Positions 34,601 through 44,917 of a stretch of 64,000 nt of DNA are shown here, piece by piece. Position 1 is the first letter of the stretch. Every line of letters begins with the position of its first letter. This DNA is from Trifolium pratense. Its lineage: Eukaryota; Streptophyta; Magnoliopsida; Fabales; Fabaceae. The position numbers and the translations under genes are program-made. Under the pieces are notes generated by a model. It was not told the origin of the DNA and did not search any database. It worked only from the letters and a program-made list of their open reading frames with translations. The stretch lies in assembly GCF_020283565.1 (NCBI RefSeq), contig NC_060061.1:25643362-25707361 (forward strand). Reading direction: 5' to 3'.

Positions 34601-37557
34601 GCGCTTCTCCAAATAATCAACTTCCAGGAGAAGCATGGATAAGTCATCATCACCCTTTACATGCAAAAGCAGCAAGAGGTAAACGAGGCTTACCGTTACA
34701 AGTTGGCAGGATACTCTTTGCACTAGACGACAGTAGGCTTGCCGAATTACATCTATCAGGACTAGGTGGTGAAAGTGCAGGACCATCATTGCCACAAAAC
34801 TTTAGAAGAAAAACATCATCAACAACTAAATATGTTTGGTCCATATTAGATGCACCAGAGAGTGAAGGATGGAATGCAGAATTTTGCACAGAAGAGCGCG
34901 GACCGCGGAATTGTATGACAGGTATAAAAGACGAGTCAAAAGATTCAGGAATAACAAGTTCAGTTACCGGTCGAAGAAAACAAAGCCAAGAACATCATTA
35001 TTACTTATCTCTAGGAAAAGTTAATGAACTTATTAGTTCTTCAGAAGAATACAAATACAATCTTCCTGATGATTGGATTAGTAAAAACTTTCGCCTGCGA
35101 TTGATGTTTGAAGGAAAGTCATTTTTCTTGGTGACAAGTGATGGTTTGATTTTCGAACATGTTTGTATTGAGGATGTATGGATATGGTTAAAACATGATA
35201 GTTCTACAGCTATGAATGGTATAGTAGGGAACTATAATGGAAGTTTATTCATGGTTGATACTTTTGGGAGTGTGCTTCTTAGAGAATGGAGTGGAAATGA
35301 AATAGCATGGAAGAATTGTACTGATATGAGGAAAGGAAGAAATGTTGTTGTCGGAGGTCAACCGTGGGACCGATTACCAGGTTTAGCAAGGAAAAGGGTT
35401 ACCACTGAAGATTCAATCTTCTTTGTGAGCAAAAATGGAAGATTACTTCAGTTCATGGTAGGTAAACAGATAGAGCCTATGAAACACTGACACAAGCACC
35501 GAACACAACACTGATGCTTAAACACAACACTGTTACAAATCATCAATGACATGTTTTCCTAAAGTCTATCACATTACAGTTCAAAGCATTTCGTATAAAT
35601 GAACTGAGTTACAAATCTCTCTAAATACAATCTCTTCAGTTTTAGTCCCTCTGAAAAGAAAAAATTGTTTAGATCCGTCACATTTTCAAAACATTCACTT
35701 TTAGTTTCTGCCGTCAGTCTTGGTTTTTTTTTTTTTTTTTTGTGCTATAGACAAGTCACATACGCCACGTCATGTGACGAGCGCTTTTGTTAGACCTATT
35801 AGCACCAAACTAAGGGAAACTAAACGGCAGAGACTAAAAGAAGAATTTGGACGACTAAAAACTGGAATGTCCTATATTTATATGTACGAAAACATATCGA
35901 AAATGTGAAGTTAAATGTTTACATGTTCAACCTAGGTTTACATGAGGAAATTCAAATGGAAGGATTGCAAAAATCCTCCAAATGTCAAAGTAGCAAGCAT
36001 AGTTGATCAAGAATTGTTCCGGGAGAATATAATCTTCGTCACCGGAAGAAACGGACGCTTATACCAATACAACAAAGTGAATGATTTATGGCATGAACAT
36101 TACCAATCTCAGCACTTGATTCTATCAAATTTTCCTGGAACAGTTATAAGACCAATGTCGAAATCACTCACAGGCTCAATCTTCATGCTTTCAGAAGATG
36201 GTGGCCTTGTTGAATACAATTGGAATACATGGAATGAATGGAATTGGATAGAACATGGAACACCTTATAAAGGTGTAACACTGATTGGTTCACCTGGTCC
36301 TAGCTTTGAAGGGAATCAATTACTTTTGATTGGTTCAGATGGAAAAGTGTACCTTAGATATATGGAGAAAAATGCTTGGAAATGGAAGGATTGTGGCTTT
36401 CCTTCTTTAAATGATGAAGGTGTTAAAGAAGATCAGGAGAATATTGGTGACTTATTAATCATGAAATGTGATCCTAAGGTATGTGTCAGTCTATAATTAC
36501 TGGTTATATAAAATTTACATATGCTTTAACATATTCTTTATATTTATCTCGAATTTTGTTTTTAGTCTCTGTATAGTGTATTCACTTTTTAGTCGTTATA
36601 AATTATAAAACTGCACGTTTTTAGTCCACATTTAGGGGCTAAAGTCGTGTAGTTTTGCAATTTGTAATCTATGAAGCACATACACACCTCGGACTGTCTG
36701 ACACCGTCATGAAACTGGCACATACGATTAGGTTCAATTATGTCATTTTCTCAATTATTGTCGGTGGTGTTGACGTGTCAGTGTTCGTATTTGTGTTTGT
36801 ATTTCGTAGTATGTGTAATGAGTAATGACTAAACAATTGATGTAGAGACTCGAAACAAAGAATATAAATTTCATAATGACTAAAAGTATATTTATTTTTT
36901 GTCAAAAAAAAGTATGTTTATTTAATCTTTAAAATAATGACATGAAAATGATTTTTTGAATCTTATAAAACACAGGTGGCATCTACAAGACCAGTTCCAT
37001 TTTCTGGTGATTCTGCTATATTTGAACTTAGAGATGGCAGGGTAAGTAAAAACCTTAGTTCACTGTGATTTCCAATTATATGATATTAAAATCATAATAT
37101 AAGTATATAACCACATTATATATTGTGTTTCATCGGCTAAAAAATAAGCGACTTCAATTGTATTGTATTTAATTTTAAAATTGTTCCTGGACAAACCCGG
37201 GGCCGGGGCCACCAGACAAGAGAAAAACTAAAATTCTTGTACCCCATTGAATCACGGGCAACTTTTTGTCCTCCGCACAAATTGTCAAATATACCAAAAT
37301 AACAGTTTTGTCCACCAAACATGGTACGAGGAACAACATTTGTTCAATAACTTAAACTTTGTCATGTGTTGTTCTGTCCAGTATTTATATTTTGCGGATC
37401 AAGCGGATTTTATTTATATAGCTAACATAATGACTTGTGGCAGTTGGCAGAAATAAAACTTGTAGAAGGGAAAGAATGGGTTTGGACAAGGATTATTGGT
37501 ACACCAAATAGTTTATGCATACAAAATTATTGGATTACAGTGGCATCATCATCATGA
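31659..37557 (+). CDS. Secreted repeat protein, probable beta-propeller (899 aa, 10 exons)
   Basis: Exons: 31659-32147, 32770-32891, 33030-33092, 33194-33280, 33409-33574, 33845-34037, 34601-35457, 35936-36478, 36976-37041 and 37444-37557. All introns are GT-AG and the phases join to one 2,700-nt frame ending in TGA. Residues 1-22 (MSMFHLIYGIWLFLSIRFCK and on) form a likely signal peptide. The rest is built from roughly 45-residue units of the form 'W.W..HG.P .... I.... IFV.G..G.LYQY'. Clear examples are RWINHGQPSGANVAAIADVA, KWKWIVHGSPPHQNL, WKDCKNPPNVKVASIVDQEL, FVTGRNGRLYQYN, WNWIEHGTPYKGVTLIGSPG and WKWKDCGFPS. The repeated blade-like units with 'G.L.' turns suggest a beta-propeller or lectin-like fold outside the cell or in the secretory pathway. 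No catalytic motif is visible. I recall homologues only as unknown proteins, so the function is open. Confidence 0.85.
32252..32341 (+). mobile_element. SINE (tRNA-derived) in intron 1 of the propeller gene
   Basis: An A-box-like 'ggtctagtggtgagg' at 32257-32271 and a B-box-like 'tgattcgatcctc' at 32297-32309 are spaced as in tRNA-derived SINEs. The unit ends in an A-rich tail. The flanking duplication is unclear. Confidence 0.55.
32395..32545 (+). mobile_element. Possible second SINE in intron 1
   Basis: 'gtgattaatgagctcc' followed by 'ccaagtttgattcttgg' resembles the A/B-box layout of a legume SINE, but the boxes are weak and the ends are not defined. Confidence 0.35.
33687..33800. mobile_element. 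Short Stowaway-like MITE in intron 5
   Basis: The left 'acctctggtcctttttctaag' is inverted on the right as 'ataaaaaggaccgaagggag', with TA just outside. It is about 114 bp and lies within the intron before exon 6 of the propeller gene. Confidence 0.65.
34190..34495. repeat. AT-rich dispersed repeat in intron 6
   Basis: 'gtttgtttaaacagctta', 'ataagcgcttatcatataagtgcttatg' and 'aataagctgcaaacaactta' are typical of a widespread legume AT-rich MITE. A related piece in the other orientation lies in intron 1 (about 32540-32700: 'aacaacttatgacatgtccataagctg', 'gcataagtacttatatgataagtg'). The ends (gtttgggtt / caatacaaacagac) are only roughly inverted. Confidence 0.5.
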
Positions 37558-37825
37558 ACTAGTTTACAATAAATCTCTTATAAGAAAACTTTATGTACAG
37601 TATAGAATCAGTGTAGTGACCTTATTATGCTAACAAAAGAAGAAAGAAAAGTCATAGTTAGGTACTGCAGGATGGAGCTGAGCCATCTCTTCACTTGTAA
37701 AAATGTAAAAACAGTTCTAAGGTTAGTTACAGCAACAAAATATATATGAATAAGAATATGTCCTCTTCATAATCATAATAGACATTTTATGAGATTAATA
37801 ATTGTAAATTGATAGAGTAGTCTTA
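37558..37825. other. 3' flank of the propeller gene
   Basis: This is presumed 3' UTR and intergenic DNA. AATAAA-like signals occur at 37568-37573 (aataaatc). Nothing else. Confidence 0.4.
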
Positions 37826-37884
37826 GGTTACGTTTGACTTGACTTTTTTTCAACTAATAAGAATATATCCACTTAAATGCAGTT

Positions 37885-37938
<54 letters not shown>

Positions 37939-38232
37939 TAGAATAAATGGTTGTACACAAAGAACAAACACAAAACCGACTATCAAGAAGAAAGAAAAAC
38001 TAAATGCAATTTATTTTGGCATAGGTCAGTTTCGAAGGATGGACTCAAGTTAAAAGCTCTGCGTGTTTAAAAAAAGTTGCTGAAACTAACTTTGCTAGAA
38101 GCCACTTATGTGTAGTTTTTATTCATACCAAATAAGTCACTTTTGATTTTAAGAACTTTAATAAAAAACTGTTTGACCCTATTTTTTTTAAGGAGAAAAA
38201 AGTTAAAATTAAGGTAGGTCAAACACACCCTA
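37826..38232. mobile_element. MITE-like element containing a poly-C tract
   Basis: The left 'taggttacgtttgacttgac' and right 'taggtcaaacacaccct' are imperfect inverted ends, as in PIF or hAT MITEs. The interior holds the 50-nt C tract and a 'gctgaaactaactttgctagaagcc' segment of common legume repeat character. The ends are diverged and the target duplication is unclear. Confidence 0.45.
37889..37938. repeat. Homopolymer of 50 C residues
   Basis: An uninterrupted C run in a strongly AT-rich setting. The complementary G50 strand could form G-quadruplexes and the C strand an i-motif. Such a length is rare in plant DNA and is prone to cloning or assembly error. Confidence 0.9.
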
Positions 38233-40304
38233 AATACTAAATAAGGTTTATATATAGATCTTAGAATATAATTCATTATTATATATTATAATATTATAAC
38301 ATATATAACTTTTTAAAATTTGTTTACACCATAGCAAATAGGCCGGACAAAAACCAATGTCCGTCCCAACCCAAAACAATCCTATTAAAAAACTGAGATT
38401 TTGGCTGTTTATAATGGATACGGGTCATTGGGTTGAAAAATTCAATTTGATATGGGCGAGTCCGGATAGAGGGGACTGGATCGACTGTGCTTGAAACTCG
38501 TCAACATGAGTAAATCAAAATACCGCATTTTGCACTAGGGTTTGCGATATACACACTCTAAGCTCTTCTCCTGCATCATCTTCACACTTTCTCACTTCAC
38601 CTCAATTCCATGGAGACTGAAACAATTATGAAACATTTTGAAACCCAGAACTTAATCCTTTTTCATTTTGTTTGTTTAACTTCTTGAAATCAAAGGTTAT
38701 GTTTTTAATTATATTTGAGTTTTTTTTTTCTTACTTTTTTTGTGTTGATTTAGGATTTTTAACACTTTCATCATGAGTTTGTTTAGTTTCATAATTCTCT
38801 CATTTCTTGTTACATATTTTCTGGATCTAAATTTTAAAGGTTGGGTTTGTTAGTGTTTTCATTTTATTTTTATTTTGAATTTTTTTCTAACTGAATCAAA
38901 ACAGCCCAATAACCCGTTTAAACCATTCTCCATTTTTTGGGCGGATCGGGCTTCATTTTTTGACTATACGGTTTTTGAATTTTGACAACTTTTGGTTCGA
39001 ACCCGCCCCCTAATAGCAAGATAGTAAAATATGATAGCTTATATACACACAAATACTTATCGTGAACACTCTGGTACACATCTTAATAAATACTATTTGT
39101 GAAACTATTAGAATTATTCACCTTAACAGTATATCGGTACATATACAAAGAGGAGTGCTATACAGTGCGAAACTCCTCTCCCGAAATGATCACGAAAATG
39201 TACACGTATGTCAAATTCAGCTCATTTGTTAATTTAAGGCAAAGCACTTTTTTGCTTTTAATTAAAAAAATAATTAATAATACAGTAGTGTATTGTGTAT
39301 CCACCGTTGGGGATTATTTGTTACTTATCCGGTTATCCATACTTCAATTCAATTCAACTAATAGCTAATAAAAAGTAAAAAATTCAACGCATGCTATTTG
39401 TCACTTTCATGTTTACTCATGCGTTACTTTTTAGAACCACCTGTTTTGATAATAAATTATTGGCATAATAAAGAGAGGTTTTGTGATAAGACGGTGAGAA
39501 ACTAACAAATGAAGAGAAATAAGTAAAGTCATAAGGCGCACAACTCATTCGTGATGTGTTCGGGAACTTTTATTCGTGACATATAGCATTTTTCATATAT
39601 AAATAAGATATGTAGCGAAGCATCCACTTATAGTTATATGATTACAATATTTTGATAAATGCTTAATTAAAGGAAAATGTTCATGTTTACAAGTCTTGTG
39701 GAGACGAATCACAACATACAAGTCTTGTAGAGACGAATGACACATAAATGAGTCTGGACCGTTGATTTATACAATCATGTTCCCATGATTTCCATTAAAT
39801 ATGGACATAGCACTTTTAATTATCTTTTTTAAATGATGCACATACATAGGAGCGTACACGAATAAAAAAAACGATTAAATTGAAGATCCAATCCAATTCA
39901 AATATGAAAAAATTTGATCTTTTATGATTTGGTTCAAAAACAAAACCAAACTGATGAAAACTGACTTGGTTCAATTCGATTTTCATTTTTTAAAACCGAT
40001 TAACCGAACCGATATGCATATTTTGAGCACACAAAAAATAAACCTTTGAAATTAATCTATCTCTTTCTCCAATTTTGATAAAAAAAAAAAAAAAATCACT
40101 TCTAATAGTTTTTTTTTTCATTTTTTATGTATACTATTGATTTTTTTTTTTATGTATACTATTGATTTTTTTGCATACACTGTAATATTATTTTTCAATA
40201 ATATAACATGTTTTATTTTTAAATTAGTATATCATCATAGCTCATCTTCTATGTTTTCTATGGATAATTATGGCTACAAAATTTGACTCTATTGATGATA
40301 TAAT
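38233..40304. other. No gene; repeat-like intergenic DNA
   Basis: The stretch 38340-39015 has GC-richer ends (gtccgtcccaaccc; gttcgaacccgcccc) around an AT-rich middle and may be an unassigned transposon. A 30-bp direct repeat (acaagtcttgtggagacgaat / acaagtcttgtagagacgaat) is at 39689-39741. 'ttttttatgtatactattgatt' is repeated at 40121-40170. No frame is convincing. Confidence 0.4.
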
Positions 40305-40407
40305 TGTTTGAAGTTTATAGTATTTAGTATTTTTTTCGTATTTTGTTTGACAAACTCACAATGCTTCTTATTGATGCATCGTGAGTTTGAGAGTAAGTGT
40401 TAGATAA

Positions 40408-40831
40408 TGTTCTGGTAAACATTCAGAGGGGGTTGCATTATTCAAGATTGATAATTGATACAAGTATGATCAGAGAAAAAATTGATTAACTTTACAAGAA
40501 TGAAAGTATGGTGGTTTATCAGAATGAGAGAGTCCTTATTCTCTTGAAGAAGATCCTATTTATAGGCAAAACATCTCCTTCTTGTTGCTTGATAACCGCC
40601 TTGCTTATGGAGGAATTCATGGGTAGTGGGCGGTTTCTTCTCCTTCTTCTCCAAGCTTCTTTTCCTTCTTCTCCAAGTTATGGTGGATCATGGAGGTGGT
40701 GGTGATCTTTATGTGTCATCATCATGGTGAGAAACATGAGATATTTTGGTGTGAACCTTATGGACTATAATTGATTGGGCTTTTTCGTATTGGACCTTAA
40801 CAAATCACCCGCTGGTCCATGGCCCGGTACA
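40408..40831 (-). mobile_element. Nested LTR plus 29 bp of internal sequence
   Basis: This is inserted in the 5' LTR of the surrounding element with a perfect 5-bp duplication GATAA (40403-40407 and 40832-40836); the undisturbed 3' LTR shows the empty site. 40408-40802 is an LTR with TG...CA ends and, on the minus strand, a TATA motif (gcctataaatagg). 40803-40831 (29 bp) read on the minus strand contains a purine-rich 'cagcgggtgatt' directly before the LTR, i.e. the polypurine side. The unit is therefore a 3' LTR with a stub of internal DNA, not a standard solo LTR. Confidence 0.8.
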
Positions 40832-41026
40832 GATAATAAAATAATAGTCTATGTTATTAAGCCTGTTAGTTTAGAATCCATTAAGTTTTATTATATATTC
40901 TCTGGTAACTTTTTGTAATGTTAAGCTATTGGTATTCTTATGAAACCCTAGCCGTCTTTATATTTCTCTTTTGTTGTTAATATGGGAGGTCTTTTATTAT
41001 TGGTGTTGATGAATGTTCATTTTGCA

Positions 41027-41304
41027 GGGAAAAAGGTCATTGGAAAGCACAATGTTCAAAATTGTTGAAGGCGAGTAGAATGAATTTTAAGTCTCCATCA
41101 TCCAATGTTGCTGATATTGCTCCTACTATGGTGGGTTCTAACATTGGTCACATATACTCACCTGGGACTACTTCACAAGCATCTGATCTTGTTGAGCAAT
41201 TTCAAAAGTTTCTCTCTACTCAGCCTCGTGCTATGTCTGCCTCCTATGAAAAAGGTTTGACTTTCCCAAGTTCCTCAGGATCCATAATTCAGGAGGCTGA
41301 TTAG
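41027..41304 (+). pseudogene. Copia-type gag fragment with half a zinc knuckle
   Basis: The frame reads CREKGHWKAQCSKLLKASRM, the second half of a CCHC knuckle (C-x4-H-x4-C kept). It continues through a Ser/Pro-rich tail (VADIAPTMVGSNIGHIYSPG, SDLVEQFQKFLSTQ, SGSIIQEAD) to TAG. This resembles the gag end that leads into protease in Ty1/copia, but protease and the rest of pol are absent. Confidence 0.65.
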
Positions 41305-41389
41305 GACATGTCGTAGACAAGAGGACTTTATGTTTTAGATGAGTTGAAGAGTTCTATTTATTGTGATTTGATTTTATTAGTGGTTTGGT

Positions 41390-41575
41390 TATTCTTCTGA
41401 TTGATTGCACTTCTCCCTGACTTCTTCTGATTGATTGCACTTCTCTCTGGCTTCTTCTGATTGCATTGCACTTCTCTCTGACTTCTTCTGATTGGTTGCA
41501 CTTCTTCATGGCTTCTTATTGCATTGCACTTCTCCCTGATTTCTTCCGATTGATTGCAATTCTCCCTCTATTGGT
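41390..41575. repeat. ~30-bp minisatellite before the 3' LTR
   Basis: About six imperfect copies of 'cttcttctgattgattgcacttctccctga' lie in tandem between the gag stop and the 3' LTR. Confidence 0.85.
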
Positions 41576-41655
41576 TGATTCTTCTGTTTGGTTTGGATTT
41601 GTTCGTTTAATTTGTAACAAGCTTAAAGCTTAGTAAGCTTTAGCTTGAAGGGTAG

Positions 41656-41916
41656 TGTTTGAAGTTTGTAGTATTTAGTATCTTTTTCGTATTTTGTTTG
41701 ACAAACTCACAATGCTTCTTGTTGATGCATCGTGAGTTTGAGAGTAGGTGTTAGATAATAAAATAATAGTCTATTTTATTGGGCCTGTTAGTTTAGAATC
41801 CATTAGGTTTTATTATATATTCTCTAGTAACCTCTTTGTAATGTTAAGCTATTGGTATTCTTATGAAACCCTAGCCGTCTTTCTCTTTTCTTATTTGTGT
41901 ATCTCTGATTCTAACA
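41656..41916 (+). repeat. 3' LTR of the gag-remnant element
   Basis: 261 bp, starting tgtttgaag after a purine-containing 'gcttgaagggtag' and ending ctaaca, followed by the ATAAT duplication. Confidence 0.85.
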
Positions 41917-42114
41917 ATAATCGTCAAGAGAAAATATAAAATATGGAGACTCAAGATTATGATCATTAGAATGTGGAAAATACCTAATTTTAAAGATGGA
42001 GATCAAATTGATTTAATAGATGTGATTTTTATGGATGAAAGAGTGTGCCTCAATTTCTTTTCTTTATTAACTTCTATTGACATGATTTTACATTAACTTA
42101 AATTATTGTTCCCA

Positions 42115-42259
42115 ATATTTTTTTTTGTCAAGTAGTCTAGTGATTAGAAAATTCACCTTAAAGGTAAATAAGTGGAGTGTTCCGAGTTCGAACTCAAACT
42201 CATGTACATATAGTGCGATGTCCCTACCAACTGAGTTAAACTCACGGGGGACTTGTTCC
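42115..42259 (-). mobile_element. SINE (tRNA-derived), minus orientation
   Basis: Read on the minus strand: an A-box region 'aactcagttggtaggg' at about 42238-42223, a B-box 'gagttcgaactc' at 42195-42184, then a body and an A-rich tail at about 42125-42115 ('gacaaaaaa'). This is the standard RNA polymerase III layout of plant SINEs. Confidence 0.75.
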
Positions 42260-42399
42260 TGATATTCTATGAAAGAGCAATAATGTTGCAAAATATCATT
42301 CTATGTTGATCGATGGAATATGTTATGAGAATTTTAACGTCATAAAAAAATGACTTAATTGATGATTTAATTTTGAACTTAGTCTCAAATTGATAATTT

Positions 42400-42500
42400 T
42401 GCTTCTTTTTTTTTTTTTTTGTAAAGTAACATAGTAGCTAGAATTTCACTTTTAAATTGAATAACTAGGTGTGCCATGGTTCGAACCCTGATAATTGTAT
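42400..42500 (-). mobile_element. 5'-truncated SINE of the same family
   Basis: On the minus strand it has a B-box 'gggttcgaaccatgg', then 'agtgaaattctagctac' and 'tgttactttacaaaaaa', parallel to the tail of the SINE at 42115-42259. The A-box is missing. Confidence 0.65.
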
Positions 42501-43023
42501 TTTACTTCTAATTTTGAAATTTAAATGTTGTAAATTTTAATTAAAGAAATTATGAAAACACCAATAGTATACCATAATGTTTAATCTTTTATTTTTAAAT
42601 ATTACATAAATAATCCACAATATGTCTTTCCTCATTTTTATGTGGCAAATATCACTCTTGAAGTCATACGTATCAATCACACCAAGAACACCACCATCCA
42701 ATCATGAAATTTCAATTAAAAAATAAAAAATTTAAATTAATAAATCATACACAATTCTATAATTCTCATGTATTAATATGACTCTTGGAGTCATGTATAC
42801 TATTCACCAAAAACATCAACAACCAATTATTACATGCATAACACCATCATAACTCATTCTTCTTAATTTTCTTTCATCTTTTTTGCATACATTTCTAAAA
42901 ATAAATGACAATTGTGGAAAATTACGGAGCGAAGTTCTACTACAAAAGTCAAATATAATAATATATATCGTCTAATTATTTACAATACTATTAAAATAAA
43001 TTTATGTTCATTTAATATTTATA

Positions 43024-43366
43024 GGCTTAACTATACATTTGATCCCTTACGTTTATTTTAGGTTTCAATTTGGTCCCTTACGTTTAAAAAGTATCAATTT
43101 GGTCCCTTACGTTTATTTTAGGTTTCAAGTTAGTCCTTTCCGTCAATTTTGTCACATGTGGCAGTCAATTTGCATATGTGGACTGACACGTGGCACTTGG
43201 ACACGCTGACACGTGTACTGTTCAAACGGTGTTAGTGAAAAAACTAACGGAAAAGACTAACTTGAAACCTAAAATAAACGTAAGGGACCAAATTGATACT
43301 TTTTAAACGTAAGGGACCAAATTGAAACCTAAAATAAACGTAAGGGACCAAATGTATAGTTAAGCC
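43024..43366. mobile_element. Mutator-like foldback MITE with 9-bp duplication
   Basis: The ends are ggcttaactatacatttg and caaatgtatagttaagcc, perfectly inverted. The inverted repeats extend about 120 bp inward (repeated 'cccttacgttta' units). The 9-bp duplication ATATTTATA is perfect (43015-43023 and 43367-43375), diagnostic of Mutator-type insertion. It is 343 bp and non-coding. Near-perfect arms suggest recent activity. Confidence 0.9.
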
Positions 43367-43375
43367 ATATTTATA

Positions 43376-43831
43376 CATATTATCATATGTATTACCAAAA
43401 AAAATTGGTGCCTATGTAGTCGTTCATCTCAAACTGCGCTCAGGACCGCCATTGTTTACGGGTATTTACTATATAAGTTTATTTTATCTTCATGTATTCG
43501 TTAAGCTATTTGTCTTGTGCCAATAGTAGATTTTATATCCACAACCACGACTATCATGCATATGAATTTTTTATTAACCATAAATTATTTATTTTAATCA
43601 ATTTTATATATGTATAATGAAATAATTTATATTCTTATATGTAATTATTTTATTCATTCTAAACATATACTTTTGATTTTTATTTCAATTACGATAAACA
43701 AAATTCATTCATTTTATACTTTATGCATATATTAATAAACCATTTATTAAATTATGAGTTATAATATGATAATCTTTTTTTTATACCTCAAACACACACA
43801 CGCATTAATAAATATTAAGTTTTTGTCATCA

Positions 43832-43925
<94 letters not shown>

Positions 43926-44595
43926 TTAATTGCATATTTTGGCCTTTATGTATATGTTATTGTGAGTTGGAAGAAATTGCGTTGTTAGTGCTTAATTGTG
44001 ATGGAATTATAAGGGTGCTATCAGATTTATTTCATATAATGATATGTTGAAAGACTCGAATAGTATATGGATCAAATGTTTTATTAGTTGGAAGAATCTA
44101 CTGCTAATAGTTTAAAGTGACTCTATTTTTTTTGGGAAGAGGCTACTATTATTAAAACTCATAAGTACAATGAGTACTTGGAGTAAAGAAGAATACAGCA
44201 GAACAAAAAATTCAAACCATAAAACAAACACATGAAACTCCTGCACTAAAAAACTCCTACAATAACAAAAGTAACAGGACCGCAGGATTATTAAAAATTG
44301 CAACAATATAAATATAATCCGTACTTTTGATGAGATCAACTTCACGAGCATTGACTAGTGAGTTGAATTTATGGATACTCTGACGGGAATGAAATAAGAA
44401 TACACATTGGTCGTTGTTAGCCAATCATACTTTCACTTTGAGCATAACAATTTTGCAAAATGAAACATCATCTAAGGAGCTTGCAATACATCTTTAATGT
44501 TGATAATCACTTTTTTTTTATAAGCAATGTTAGTTGTTAGTATTACAATGTTAGTTTTATCTCTTTTGTCAGAACTTGAACCCTTTGACAGTAAC
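43376..44595. other. No gene; AT-rich with a compound microsatellite
   Basis: A compound (GT)n(TA)n microsatellite of about 95 bp lies at 43831-43924, and the frame across it is an artefact of the repeat. A minus-strand 79-codon frame (44351-44112) has no domain. Confidence 0.45.
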
Positions 44596-44882
44596 TGTTA
44601 GAAGATTACGGAGTCTTTAGTTAAATAATTATAAGTAATAGTTAATTAAATAATTAGATATTAATGAGGCATGATATTTATATTATTAGTTGGTCATCTA
44701 TGTTATTGAGTTTTGCTTGGTTGGGCTTTATGTTTTAAGCCTATTAGAGTCTTATATATATGTAATGTTCCTTCATATTTTAACCTAATGAATGAAATCA
44801 AATTTATCTTTATCTTTATTTTAATTGTCTTTTATTTATGTTTTCTTTATGTTTTCCCTAGGATAGTTCTAGCCCTTTATCA
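44596..44882 (+). repeat. 5' LTR of the proline-rich element
   Basis: 287 bp, TG...CA. It matches the truncated 3' copy through 'gcggagtctttagttaaataa', 'ttattgagttttgcttggtt' and 'atgaatgaaatcaaatttat'. The 5' copy has an extra 'ttataagtaatagttaattaaa' segment and lacks the TA expansion of the 3' copy. Confidence 0.8.
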
Positions 44883-44917
44883 ATTGGTGCTTTCATTCTT
44901 GAACACCAACACCTCTC

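Larger units (their letters stand above)
40305..41916 (+). mobile_element. Small LTR retrotransposon with gag remnant only
   Basis: The element is bounded by a perfect 5-bp target duplication ATAAT (40300-40304 and 41917-41921). The 5' LTR (40305 to about 40975, interrupted by a nested insertion at 40408-40831) and the 3' LTR (41656-41916, 261 bp) share tgtttgaagttt and long blocks up to 'ccctagccgtctttctctttt'. The end of the 5' LTR and the primer site are lost. The interior keeps only a gag piece and a minisatellite, so the element is non-autonomous and decayed. Confidence 0.85.
41922..43014. other. AT-rich intergenic DNA with two SINEs
   Basis: Apart from the two SINEs listed separately there is no gene. 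A duplicated phrase with 'gtcat(a)cgtatcaatcacacc aagaacacc' and 'gtcatgtatactattcaccaaaaacatc' (42661-42690 and 42790-42815) suggests an old local duplication. Confidence 0.4.

Noticed and set aside
42115..42259. tRNA gene
   Set aside because: A- and B-box motifs are present, but the sequence cannot fold into a full cloverleaf and carries an A-rich tail, so it is a SINE.
43754..44050. 98-codon plus-strand frame
   Set aside because: It runs through the (TA)n microsatellite and encodes an Ile/Tyr repeat; no real protein.
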